Assembly: GCF_002814095.1 (NCBI RefSeq)
Contig: NZ_CP021913.1
Location: forward strand, 2,824,001-2,888,000
Reading direction: 5' to 3'
Origin: Sagittula sp. P11
GTDB lineage: Bacteria > Pseudomonadota > Alphaproteobacteria > Rhodobacterales > Rhodobacteraceae
Length of the DNA stretch: 64,000 nt
Positions 50,239 through 58,816 of this stretch are shown here, piece by piece (the stretch's first letter is position 1; every line of letters starts with the position of its first letter). A program made the position numbers and the translations under genes. The notes under the pieces were generated by a model. That model worked only from the letters and a program-made list of their open reading frames with translations, was not told where the DNA came from and did not search any database.

Positions 50239-52011
50239 ATGAGACCGCTCCGTCACAGAGCCTTCTGGCCGCTGGTTGTGTTCTGTGCCGCACTTGCGGC
50301 CGGCGTGGCGGGCATTGCCGCGTGGCACGTGGCGAAGGGCGCGCTGGCGCAGAGGGTGGACCGGTCGCTTGTCCTGACGGCCCGCACCATCGAGGCAGAG
50401 ATCGAACGGTTCCGCTACCTGCCCTCCATCGCGCTGGAGGACCCGCGCATCCGTGCCGCCGTCGCGACCCCGGACGACACGGTGAGGACGGAGGCCGCCA
50501 GCCGGGCGCTGGAGATTGTCGCCCGTCAGTCGGGGGCCAGCGAGCTTTTCCTGCTGAACGACACCGGCACCGCCATCGCGTCGAGCAACTGGCTGGACGA
50601 CAAGAGCTTCGTCGGCGAGAATTACGCCTTCCGCCCCTATTTCAAGGACGCTATGAGCGGTGGGGCAGGGCGGTTCTACGCGGTGGGCGTCACCACCGGG
50701 GAGCCGGGCTATTTCCTGTCCTCGCGCGCCGACATCGACGGGCGGCCCGCGGTGATCGTCGTGAAGGTCGACCTGCGCCCGCTGCAGGACACTTGGGCCG
50801 ATGCCGGGGACACGCTGGCGGTTGCCGACAGTTTCGGCGTCATCATCCTGTCGGGGCTGGAGGACTGGCTCTACCGCCCCCTGCTGCCGCTGTCGCCGGA
50901 GCACCGCGCCGCCATCGTGGAGGAGCGCGTCTTTGCCAACATCCCGGTGGCGGATCGGCTGCCGCTGCTCGACGGGGCGGGGCAGGAGCTCGTGCCGGTC
51001 GGCGGCGGCACGCGGCTTTTGCGGCGGCAGGCTCTTCCCGTGGACGACTGGGTCCTCCTGGGCAGCACGTCGCTGGCACCCGCGCTGCGTGGCGCGTCGA
51101 TCACGGCGGGCGTCGTGCTGCTGACGGCGCTGGCGCTCGGGGCGCTCTTGCAGACGTGGTGGCAGAGGCGGCGGCTGATCGACATGCGGCTGCGGCAGGG
51201 CGCCCTGCTGGAGGCGCGCGTGGCAGAACGGACCGCCGCGCTTGCCCGCGAGATCGAGGAGCGGCGGCGGACCGAGGACGACCTGCGCGCGGCACAGGAT
51301 GCGCTCATCCATTCGGAGAAGATGGCAGCGCTGGGGCGCATGTCGGCGGCCATCGTGCACGAGATCAGCCAGCCTCTTGCCGCGATGGAGGCCACGCTTG
51401 CCGCCACGCTCTTGTCGGGCACCGTCACGGACCCCTACGCCACCTCGCGGATCGAGAAGGCGCGCAGCCACATCCGGCGGATGCTGCGGACGATCCGGCA
51501 CCTGAAGAGCTTCTCGCGCAAGGAGGCCGGAGAGCGGTCGCCGGTCGCGGTCGACCCGGCCATCCGCAATGCCATGGAACTGGTCGCGCCGCGGGCGACG
51601 GACGAAGGCGTTACCATCGCCTTCGATCCCGAAGGGGCGGTGCCGGTGATCCTCGCCGGGCAGGTCCGGCTGGAACAGGTGTTGGTCAACCTGCTGATGA
51701 ATGCGCTCGACGCCGTGGCAGGGCGGGACGAGCCGCGCATCCGGGTGGAGCGGCGGCAGTCCGGAACGGCCGTCGAGATCGCTGTCATCGACAATGGCCC
51801 GGGCATACCCTCGTCGATGCTGACCAAAGTGGTGGAGCCGTTCTTCAGCACCAAGAAGACCGGCGAGAGCCTTGGGCTCGGGCTATCCATTTCGCGCAAC
51901 ATCGTGGAGGAGTTCGGCGGCCAGCTGACGCTGTCGAACGCGGCGGGGGGCGGCACCTGTGCGCTTTTGACCTTCGAGGCGCTGGCCTCCGACAGGATCG
52001 CCGCGGAATGA
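50239..52011 (+). CDS. DctB-like sensor histidine kinase
   Basis: This 590-residue membrane kinase has a first membrane segment near residues 10-28 and a periplasmic double-Cache/PAS-like sensor (about 35-275, with SSNWLDDKSFVGENYAFRPY, GYFLSSRADIDG). A second segment (about 285-305) leads to a coiled coil. The H-box is IVHEISQPLAAMEATL (His about 373), followed by N-box NLLMNALDAV and ATP-lid DNGPGIP, FFSTKKTGE, GLGLSISRNIV. DctB proteins sense external carboxylates. It is coupled by ATGA to its response regulator. Confidence 0.9.
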   Translation: MRPLRHRAFWPLVVFCAALAAGVAGIAAWHVAKGALAQRVDRSLVLTARTIEAEIERFRYLPSIALEDPRIRAAVATPDDTVRTEAASRALEIVARQSGASELFLLNDTGTAIASSNWLDDKSFVGENYAFRPYFKDAMSGGAGRFYAVGVTTGEPGYFLSSRADIDGRPAVIVVKVDLRPLQDTWADAGDTLAVADSFGVIILSGLEDWLYRPLLPLSPEHRAAIVEERVFANIPVADRLPLLDGAGQELVPVGGGTRLLRRQALPVDDWVLLGSTSLAPALRGASITAGVVLLTALALGALLQTWWQRRRLIDMRLRQGALLEARVAERTAALAREIEERRRTEDDLRAAQDALIHSEKMAALGRMSAAIVHEISQPLAAMEATLAATLLSGTVTDPYATSRIEKARSHIRRMLRTIRHLKSFSRKEAGERSPVAVDPAIRNAMELVAPRATDEGVTIAFDPEGAVPVILAGQVRLEQVLVNLLMNALDAVAGRDEPRIRVERRQSGTAVEIAVIDNGPGIPSSMLTKVVEPFFSTKKTGESLGLGLSISRNIVEEFGGQLTLSNAAGGGTCALLTFEALASDRIAAE

Positions 52012-53336
52012 CCGGTGCCCGCGTGTTCGTCGTTGACGACGACCCGGACCACCTTGAAGGGCTGTGCGACCTGATCTCGGCCGTGGGGCACGAGACCGTC
52101 GCCTTCGACGCGGCCGCGGCGGCGCTGACTGCTGCCATCGCCACACCGCCCGACCTCGTGCTGACCGACCTCAGGATGCCGGGGATGGATGGCATCGGGC
52201 TGCTCGACGGGCTGGTCGATGCGGGCTGCGACGTGCCCGTGGTGCTGCTGACCGGCCATGGCGACGTCGCCCACGCCGTCCGGGCGATGCAGCGCGGGGC
52301 AGAGGATTTCCTCGAGAAACCCTATGACGCCGGGCACCTGATGTCGGTGATCGAGCGCGCGCTGAAGACCGGGCGCCTGAAGGCCGAGGTCGCGCGCCTG
52401 CAGACGCGGCTTGAGGAGCAGGCAGATTTCATCGGCGAGAGCCGCACGATGGCCGCCCTGCGCGGCACCCTGGCAAAGATCGCACCGCTGGCCATCGACG
52501 TGGTCCTGACCGGAGAGACGGGCACGGGCAAGGAGCTGGCCGCGCGCCTGCTGCACCACCGCGGGCCGCATGCGCAAGGCCCCTTCGTCGTGGTCAACTG
52601 CGCCACCCTGCCGGAGGCCGGGGCCGAACCGATCCTGTTCGGCGACACGCGCGCCCCGGCAGAGGGGGCGCCGAACCCCGGCCTGATCGCCTCTGCCGAC
52701 GGGGGGACGCTGTTCCTCGACCAGATCGACACCCTGTCCATGGCGCTCCAACCGAAGCTGCTGCGCATACTGCAGACCCGCGAGACGGACGGGCCCTCGG
52801 GGCCGCGCAAACTGGACTTCAGGGTGATTTCCTCGGCCTCCGGCCCGCTGCGCGACGCGATCCGGCAGGGCACCTTCCGCGAGGACCTCTATTACCGGAT
52901 CGCGGGTTACGAGGTGGCGCTTCCCGCGCTGCGACAGGTGCCGTCGGACGTGCCGCTGATCTTCGCGCATTTCCTCGCCGGCGCCGCCGCGCGGCACGGG
53001 CGGCAGACACCAGAGATCACCTTCGACGACCGCAAGGCGCTGCAGGGCCATCACTGGCCGGGCAATGCGCACGAGTTGCGCATCATGGCGGACCGGCACG
53101 TCCTTGGCCTGAGGCGCCCGCGCACCGTGGCGCGGGAGGGCGGCGCGGGCGGTGTGGTGGGCACGGGCCAGACGCTGCGGGACCTCGTGGCCGACTTCGA
53201 AGCCAAGGAAATCAGCCGCGTGCTCGACCAGTGCAACGGCAACACGGAGGCCGCTGCCCGCATTCTCGGCCTGCCGCGCCGGACGCTCAACGACAAGATT
53301 GCGAAACTGTCGCTTGCCGCGGGTCGAAAGAAGTGA
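52008..53336 (+). CDS. DctD-like response regulator with degenerate AAA+ domain
   Basis: This 442-residue regulator has a receiver domain (phospho-Asp in LTDLRMPGMDG, about residue 54; Lys in EKPYD, about 104), an AAA+ domain with Walker A GETGTGKE (169-176), and a Fis-type HTH at the end (CNGNTEAAARILGLPRRTLN). The sigma-54 contact loop GAFTGA is absent; the place reads LFGDTRAPAEGAPNPGL. Walker B is GGTLFLDQID, with Gln239 where the catalytic Glu is expected. The arginine-finger region FREDLYYRI is kept. It probably does not act as a standard sigma-54 activator. NtrC of Rhodobacter also lacks GAFTGA and works with sigma-70. Confidence 0.88.
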   Translation: MTGARVFVVDDDPDHLEGLCDLISAVGHETVAFDAAAAALTAAIATPPDLVLTDLRMPGMDGIGLLDGLVDAGCDVPVVLLTGHGDVAHAVRAMQRGAEDFLEKPYDAGHLMSVIERALKTGRLKAEVARLQTRLEEQADFIGESRTMAALRGTLAKIAPLAIDVVLTGETGTGKELAARLLHHRGPHAQGPFVVVNCATLPEAGAEPILFGDTRAPAEGAPNPGLIASADGGTLFLDQIDTLSMALQPKLLRILQTRETDGPSGPRKLDFRVISSASGPLRDAIRQGTFREDLYYRIAGYEVALPALRQVPSDVPLIFAHFLAGAAARHGRQTPEITFDDRKALQGHHWPGNAHELRIMADRHVLGLRRPRTVAREGGAGGVVGTGQTLRDLVADFEAKEISRVLDQCNGNTEAAARILGLPRRTLNDKIAKLSLAAGRKK

Positions 53337-53473
53337 GCCCGGGGCGGCGCAGTCCCTGAGCGAGACTGAGGTTTGTCCGACACCGCGCTCAGGCACTGAC
53401 CACAGGCCAATGCCGGTCCGGAGGATGCTCGCGGCGGTCTACATCCCAAGGACCGGTGACTCTCCAAGGCGGG

Positions 53474-54796
53474 TCAGGCGTGCGGCGGCAGCTCCACGCC
53501 GTCGCGGCGGGCGGCGAGGTTGTCCTGCATGCCGTACCAGCGCAGCATCAGGGCGGGCGCGAAGGACATGTAGGGCGGCGCCGACTTCAGCCGTTCGACC
53601 GGCAGGGCAAGGTCCTTCTCCGCCGTGCCCTCCGCCCAGTCGGCGAGGATGCCGCCCAGCATGGTGCCGGTGGGAACGCCGCGCCCCGAGAGCCCGGTGC
53701 AGGCCAGCGCGCCCGGCCCAAGGTCGTAGAGGCGGGGAATGGTGTGGCGCTGCATGTCCAGTTCACCCATCCAGTAGTAATCCCATGTCGTGCTTTCCGG
53801 CACCTGCGGATGCAGCCAGCGCAGCCGGTCCATGAACATCCGGCGCGTGTACTCAAGGTCGCGGCCGCGTTTGCCCATCGGGAACATCGAGGCCACGATC
53901 CGGCCCTCGCGGTTGTACTTGTAGACGAAGATGTCGCCGCGCCCGTCGTGCATCGTCCCGTCGAAGGGAAGCACCTGGGCCCGGACATCGTCGGGCAAGG
54001 GGCTGGTGGCGGCGAGGATGACTTTCTTGATGCGGAAGGTCTTGTCGAGCCCCTTCCAGCCGCCATCGGTATAGGCGCCTGTGGCCATGATGACTTTGTC
54101 TGCCACGACCTCGCCCGCATCGGTGCGGACGTGCCACCTGTCGCCCTGCCGGTCGACCTTCGACACCTTCGAACGCGTGAACAGGCGGGCGCCTTCCTGC
54201 AGCACAGCGCGGGCAAGCCCGCGAGAGTAGCTCAGCGGGTTAAGGTGACCGCCCGACTCCAGCATCCAGCCGCCGTGAAAACGGTCGGAGCCTGTCAGGC
54301 GCTTCGCCTCGGCGGCATCGACAACGCGCGAGGGGCAACCGACAGAGGCATAGCTGTCGGCCTTCTTGCGGATACGGTCCATGCGCGAAGGCGTCAGTGC
54401 CCCGTGGAAATAGCCGTTCTGTTTCCATTCGCAGGAGATCTGGAAATCGCGGATGAACTCGGCGGCCATGTCGGCCCCCTTTGTCTGGCGGGCGATCAGG
54501 CGGGCGGCCCTTTCGTGGCCCAGCAGGCTGCGCAGCTCGTCCAGCGAGTAGTAGGAGAACGTCGGCGTGCAGTGCCCGGCATTGCGGCCCGACCCGCCGA
54601 ACCCGGCCTCCTGCGCTTCGAGCAGCACGACCTCGTGACCGCGGCGGCGCAGCTCGATGGCTGTCGTCATGCCGGTGTAGCCGCCGCCCACCACGCAGAC
54701 ATCGGTGCGCACGGTGCCCTCCAGCGGGCCGGTGTCCGGCGCGGGGGTGGCCGTTGCATGCCAGAGCGTCGTGTCGAAGGGGGAAAACTGGGTCAT
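53474..54796 (-). CDS. FAD-dependent oxidoreductase (DAO family)
   Basis: The 440-residue protein has the FAD Rossmann motif VCVVGGGYTGMTTAIELRRR, the GFGGSGRNAGHCTPTFS segment typical of PuuB/OrdL-like amine oxidases, and a C-terminal GLSGRGVPTGTMLGGILADW FAD contact. It probably oxidises an amine or amino acid. It is the last gene of the long operon and overlaps the ATPase gene by 4 bp. Confidence 0.87.
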   Translation of the reverse strand: MTQFSPFDTTLWHATATPAPDTGPLEGTVRTDVCVVGGGYTGMTTAIELRRRGHEVVLLEAQEAGFGGSGRNAGHCTPTFSYYSLDELRSLLGHERAARLIARQTKGADMAAEFIRDFQISCEWKQNGYFHGALTPSRMDRIRKKADSYASVGCPSRVVDAAEAKRLTGSDRFHGGWMLESGGHLNPLSYSRGLARAVLQEGARLFTRSKVSKVDRQGDRWHVRTDAGEVVADKVIMATGAYTDGGWKGLDKTFRIKKVILAATSPLPDDVRAQVLPFDGTMHDGRGDIFVYKYNREGRIVASMFPMGKRGRDLEYTRRMFMDRLRWLHPQVPESTTWDYYWMGELDMQRHTIPRLYDLGPGALACTGLSGRGVPTGTMLGGILADWAEGTAEKDLALPVERLKSAPPYMSFAPALMLRWYGMQDNLAARRDGVELPPHA

Positions 54797-55821
54797 GCCA
54801 TGTGCTTTCGTCTGGAAGAGGAGGTGCTGTCGCCTATCGCCGGCACGAGGGTCAGGTCGTCGCGGATGCAGGCGCTCAGGTGTCCGGGGCCGCGCGGCCG
54901 CAGTTCCGGCCGGGCGCGGGCGCAGTCTGGGGTGGCGTGCGCGCAGCGGGTGCGGAAGACGCAGCCCGAGGGCGGCGACAGCGGGCTGGGTGGTTCGCCC
55001 TTCATCGGGATACGGGTCCGGCGTGCGCCGACGGTGGGTTGCGGGGCCGCGGAAAGCAGCGTCTCGGTGTAGGGGTGCCTGGGCGAGGCAAAGAGCGCAC
55101 GGGTGGGTGCGATCTCCATGATCTGGCCGAGGTACATCACCGCCACCCGGTCCGCGATGTGCCCCACCACGGCAAGGTCGTGGGTGACGAACAGCAGCGT
55201 CAGGCCCATCGTGTCGCGGATGTCGGAGAAGAGGTTGAGCACCTGCGCCTGCACCGACACGTCGAGCGCCGAGACCGGTTCGTCCGCAACCATGAAGTCC
55301 GGCCGCACGATCAGCGCGCGGGCGATCCCGATGCGCTGCCGCTGCCCGCCCGAGAATTCGTGCGGATAGCGGGTGATCATGCTGCGCGGCAGGCCCACGC
55401 GCTCCAGCGTGTCGGCAGCCACGTTGCGGCGGTCGCTGGCGTTCAGCTCCGGCTGGTGGAAGCGCAGGGGCATGGTCAGACTGTCCTCGACCGTCATGCG
55501 CGGGTTGAGCGAGGAAAAAGGGTCCTGGAACACCATCTGCATCTTGCGCCGGTAGGGGTGCAAAGCGGCGTGGGACCGGATGGCAAGGTCGGTGCCCTCG
55601 TAGAGCACCGATCCTGACGTCGGACGCTCCATCATCATCAGGGTGCGGCCCAGAGAGGACTTGCCCGACCCGGATTCGCCCACCAGCCCCAGCACCTCGC
55701 CGCGCTGGATGCGCAGGTTCACACCGTTCACCGCCTTCACCGCGGCGGTCTGCCGGCCCAGCACGCCCTGCCGGACGGGATAGTGCTGCTTGAGGTCGAC
55801 GGCTTCGATCAGCGTAGTCAT
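54793..55821 (-). CDS. peptide/opine-type ABC transporter ATP-binding protein (OppF-like)
   Basis: The 342-residue ATPase shows Walker [11 protein letters not shown]-loop FQDPFSSLNPR, signature EFSGGQRQRIGIARAL and Walker B MVADEPVSALD. The oligopeptide-type C-terminal Cys motif (GCVFRTRCAHATPDCARARP) may hold an iron-sulfur cluster, as in related transporters. Confidence 0.9.
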   Translation of the reverse strand: MTTLIEAVDLKQHYPVRQGVLGRQTAAVKAVNGVNLRIQRGEVLGLVGESGSGKSSLGRTLMMMERPTSGSVLYEGTDLAIRSHAALHPYRRKMQMVFQDPFSSLNPRMTVEDSLTMPLRFHQPELNASDRRNVAADTLERVGLPRSMITRYPHEFSGGQRQRIGIARALIVRPDFMVADEPVSALDVSVQAQVLNLFSDIRDTMGLTLLFVTHDLAVVGHIADRVAVMYLGQIMEIAPTRALFASPRHPYTETLLSAAPQPTVGARRTRIPMKGEPPSPLSPPSGCVFRTRCAHATPDCARARPELRPRGPGHLSACIRDDLTLVPAIGDSTSSSRRKHMA

Positions 55822-56861
55822 GCGGAGATGTCCTCCATGCAGTTCGGGTTCAGCGCGGCGTCCTCTGCCCGGGCGCAGCGCACCGGATGACCGGGTTTGC
55901 CGTGCGGCAGCAGGTCCGGCATGGTCGTGTCGCAGGTCCCGGCCTGCGCGAAAGGGCAACGGGGATGGAAGCTGCAGCCGTGGGGCAGGTCGCCGGGCGT
56001 GGGGACAAATCCCTCGATCGTGCCGAGCGCGCCCTTCTTCAGGCCCGCATCCTCCAGCCGTGGCACAGAGGCCAGAAGGCCCCGCGTGTAAGGCATGCGC
56101 GGGCGGGTCAGAACGTCTTCGAGCGTGCCTTGCTCGACGATGCGGCCGGAGTACATGACCATGACCCGGTCGGCGATCTCGGCCACGACGCCGAAGTCAT
56201 GGGTGATGAACAACATCGCCATGCCGGTCCGCTTCTGGATGTCGCGCAGGAGTTCGAGGATCTGCGCCTGCACCGTCACGTCGAGCGCGGTCGTCGGTTC
56301 GTCGGCGATCAGCAGGTCCGGTTCCAGCGCGAGCGCCATGGCGATCACCACGCGCTGCCGCATGCCGCCCGACATCTCTCCCGGGTAGGCCGTCATGCGG
56401 CTTTCCGGGTCGGGGATGCCCACGAGGGTCAGAAGTTCCAGCACGCGGGTGCGGATCTGCGCCCGGGTCATCTTGCGGTGATAGCGCAGCGCCTCGGCGA
56501 TCTGGTCGCCCACGCGGTGCACCGGGTTGAGCGAGGTCAGCGGTTCCTGGAAGATCATCGCGATCTTCGGCCCTCGCACCGCGGTCATGCGGCGTTCGGA
56601 TAGTTCCAGCAGGTTGACCCCGCCGATGGTGACGCTGCCCCGGATGACGCAGTGCCGGGCATCGGGCAAGAGCCGCATCAGCGCGAATGAGGTCACCGAT
56701 TTGCCCGACCCGGATTCGCCCACCAGCGCCAGCGTCTCGCCGCCGTGGATGTCGAAGTCGATGCCATGCACCACCGGCAGTTCGCGGCGGCCGCCCTTGA
56801 AGCTGATCGACAGGTTGCGGACCGACAGGACGGGGTCGTTCGAGGGGGATGCGGTCGTCAT
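55818..56861 (-). CDS. peptide/opine-type ABC transporter ATP-binding protein (OppD-like)
   Basis: The 347-residue ATPase shows Walker [11 protein letters not shown]-loop [17 protein letters not shown], signature [16 protein letters not shown] and Walker [12 protein letters not shown]. It has the OppD C-terminal motif [20 protein letters not shown]. It overlaps the OppF-like gene by 4 bp; the two form the ATPase pair. Confidence 0.92.
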   Translation of the reverse strand: MTTASPSNDPVLSVRNLSISFKGGRRELPVVHGIDFDIHGGETLALVGESGSGKSVTSFALMRLLPDARHCVIRGSVTIGGVNLLELSERRMTAVRGPKIAMIFQEPLTSLNPVHRVGDQIAEALRYHRKMTRAQIRTRVLELLTLVGIPDPESRMTAYPGEMSGGMRQRVVIAMALALEPDLLIADEPTTALDVTVQAQILELLRDIQKRTGMAMLFITHDFGVVAEIADRVMVMYSGRIVEQGTLEDVLTRPRMPYTRGLLASVPRLEDAGLKKGALGTIEGFVPTPGDLPHGCSFHPRCPFAQAGTCDTTMPDLLPHGKPGHPVRCARAEDAALNPNCMEDISA

Positions 56862-56875
56862 GGATCTCGCCTCGC

Positions 56876-57760
56876 CTATTTGACCGAGCGGGCATCCAGC
56901 GCGTCGCGCAGCCCGTCACCGATGAAGTTGAAGGAGGTCACCGCGAGGGTGATGGCGACGCCGGGCACGATGGCGAGCCACGGCGCGCTGTCGAGGTACT
57001 GCTGCGCATTGTTCAGCATGTTGCCCCAGCTCGGCAGCGGCGGCTGGATGCCGTACCCGAGGAAGGAGATGTAGGCCTCAAGCAGGATGGCGCGGGCGAC
57101 GGTCAGCGTGGCGGCCACGATGATCGATCCCATCACGTTGGGAAGGATCTCGCGCAGCATGATCCACCAGTGCGGCGCGCCGATCATGCGTGCGGCGGCG
57201 GTGAAGTCGCGGGAGGCCTGCCCGCGTACCTCGGCCTCGACGATACGCGCCACTTCCATCCACGAGGTCACCGCGATGATGAGGGTGATCATCGCCGGGG
57301 ACGGTTGCAGGAAGGCGGCCAGCGTCAGCATCAGGAAGATCGACGGGAAGGACAGGAAGGCGTCGACGACGCGCATCAGTCCGGTGCGGGTCCAGCCGCC
57401 GAAGTACCCCGCGACCAGCCCGATCACAGTGCCGATCAGGGTCGACAGCACCATGGCGGTGAAGCCCACGGTCAGCGAGATCTGCCCGGCGGAGAACAGC
57501 CGCGCGGCGATGTCCCGGCCCAGCGGATCGGTCCCGAGGATGTGGTTCTCGGTCAGGGGCGGGGAGAAGCGGGCGCGCAGGTCGATATACAGCTCATCGA
57601 AGGGCAGGAAGTAGGGCCCGAGGAAACACGCCAGCGTCAGGGCGACGATCATGAACAGGCCGACCATCGCAAGGCGATGGCGCATGAACTTGCGCATGCG
57701 CGGCCCGGTGAACAGCGACAGGGGCGTGCGGCGGACGGCGGGGTCGGGAAGGGCGGTCAT
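56876..57760 (-). CDS. peptide/opine-type ABC transporter permease (OppC-like)
   Basis: The 294-residue permease has an N-terminal FMRHRLAMVGLFMIVALTLA segment, the LGTDPLGRDIAARLFSAGQI motif typical of DppC/OppC and the EAA loop FTAAARMIGAPHWWIMLREI. About six membrane segments are visible. Confidence 0.92.
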   Translation of the reverse strand: MTALPDPAVRRTPLSLFTGPRMRKFMRHRLAMVGLFMIVALTLACFLGPYFLPFDELYIDLRARFSPPLTENHILGTDPLGRDIAARLFSAGQISLTVGFTAMVLSTLIGTVIGLVAGYFGGWTRTGLMRVVDAFLSFPSIFLMLTLAAFLQPSPAMITLIIAVTSWMEVARIVEAEVRGQASRDFTAAARMIGAPHWWIMLREILPNVMGSIIVAATLTVARAILLEAYISFLGYGIQPPLPSWGNMLNNAQQYLDSAPWLAIVPGVAITLAVTSFNFIGDGLRDALDARSVK

Positions 57761-57776
57761 CTGTGCGGTCCTTTCG

Positions 57777-58727
57777 TCAGCCGAGGCGGATGCGCGGGTC
57801 GGCCAGCGCCACCCCCACGTCCGCGAGGAAGTTGCCGATCACGGTGAGGATGGCCGAGAACATCAGGAGCCCCATGATGACCGGGTAATCGTTGTAGCCG
57901 AGGCTATCGATGAACAGCCGCCCGAGGCCGGGCCAGGTAAAGACGGTCTCGGTCACCAGCGCGCCGCCGATGATGGTGGGCAGCTGCAGCCCGGCGAGGG
58001 TGATCATCGGGATCAGCGCGTTGCGCACGATGTGGGCGCTGATGATGCGGTAGCGTGGCAGGCCCTTGGCCCTGGCGGTGCGGACGAAATCCTGGTCCAT
58101 CACGTCGAGGGTGGAGGCCCGCATGTAGCGGCTCCAGATCGCGACGTTGACCAGCGCCAGCACCAGAGAGGGCATGATCAGGTGGATGAGGTAGTCGCCA
58201 AGGCTCTGGTCGCCCACGGTGTACATGCTGCCCGCAGGCAGCCAGCCCAGTTCCAGCGAGAAGAAGAAGATGGCGACGAGCCCGAACCAGAACGTCGGGA
58301 TCGAGAGCGCGATCATCGCCCCCACCGTGGCCATGTAGTCGAAGATCGAATAGCGCTTCAGCGCGCCGAGCACGCCGATCAGCGTGCCGAGGCTGACGGC
58401 GATGGCGGTGGAGGTGCCCATCAGCAGAAGCGTCGCCCACATGTGCCGCCAGATCACGTCGGTGACCGGCGAGAGGTCGCGGTAGCTGTTGCCCCAGTCG
58501 CCGCGCACCATGTGAACCAGCCAGTCGAGGTACTGGATCGGAATGGGCCGGTCGAGACCCATCTGCGCCGCGATCCGGTCGAGGTCGGCCTGGCTCATGC
58601 CCGGGGTCATCGCGTATTGCGACAGCGGCCCGCCCGGTGCGAGGTTGATGACGGTGAACCCGATCATGGACACGATCAGGATCAGCACGGTGCCCTGCAG
58701 GACCCTGTTGATGAGGAAACGTAGCAT
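57777..58727 (-). CDS. peptide/opine-type ABC transporter permease (OppB-like)
   Basis: The 316-residue permease starts MLRFLINRVLQGTVLILIVS, the standard DppB N-terminus. It has FVRTARAKGLPRYRIISAHI as EAA loop and GALVTETVFTWPGLGRLFID near the C-terminus. It is upstream of the OppC-like gene by 16 bp. Confidence 0.92.
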   Translation of the reverse strand: MLRFLINRVLQGTVLILIVSMIGFTVINLAPGGPLSQYAMTPGMSQADLDRIAAQMGLDRPIPIQYLDWLVHMVRGDWGNSYRDLSPVTDVIWRHMWATLLLMGTSTAIAVSLGTLIGVLGALKRYSIFDYMATVGAMIALSIPTFWFGLVAIFFFSLELGWLPAGSMYTVGDQSLGDYLIHLIMPSLVLALVNVAIWSRYMRASTLDVMDQDFVRTARAKGLPRYRIISAHIVRNALIPMITLAGLQLPTIIGGALVTETVFTWPGLGRLFIDSLGYNDYPVIMGLLMFSAILTVIGNFLADVGVALADPRIRLG

Positions 58728-58761
58728 GGTGCGGCCTCCGGATGGGAAAGGGGCGGCCGTC

Positions 58762-58786
58762 CCCGGCGCACGCGTGGCGCGCCGGG
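58762..58786 (-). other. intercistronic stem-loop between the receptor and permease genes
   Basis: CCCGGCGC (58762-58769) and GCGCCGGG (58779-58786) form a perfect 8 bp stem with a 9-base loop in the 89 bp gap. Confidence 0.6.
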
Positions 58787-58816
58787 CTGGCCTGTTCGGT
58801 CAGGTCTGGGTGCGGG

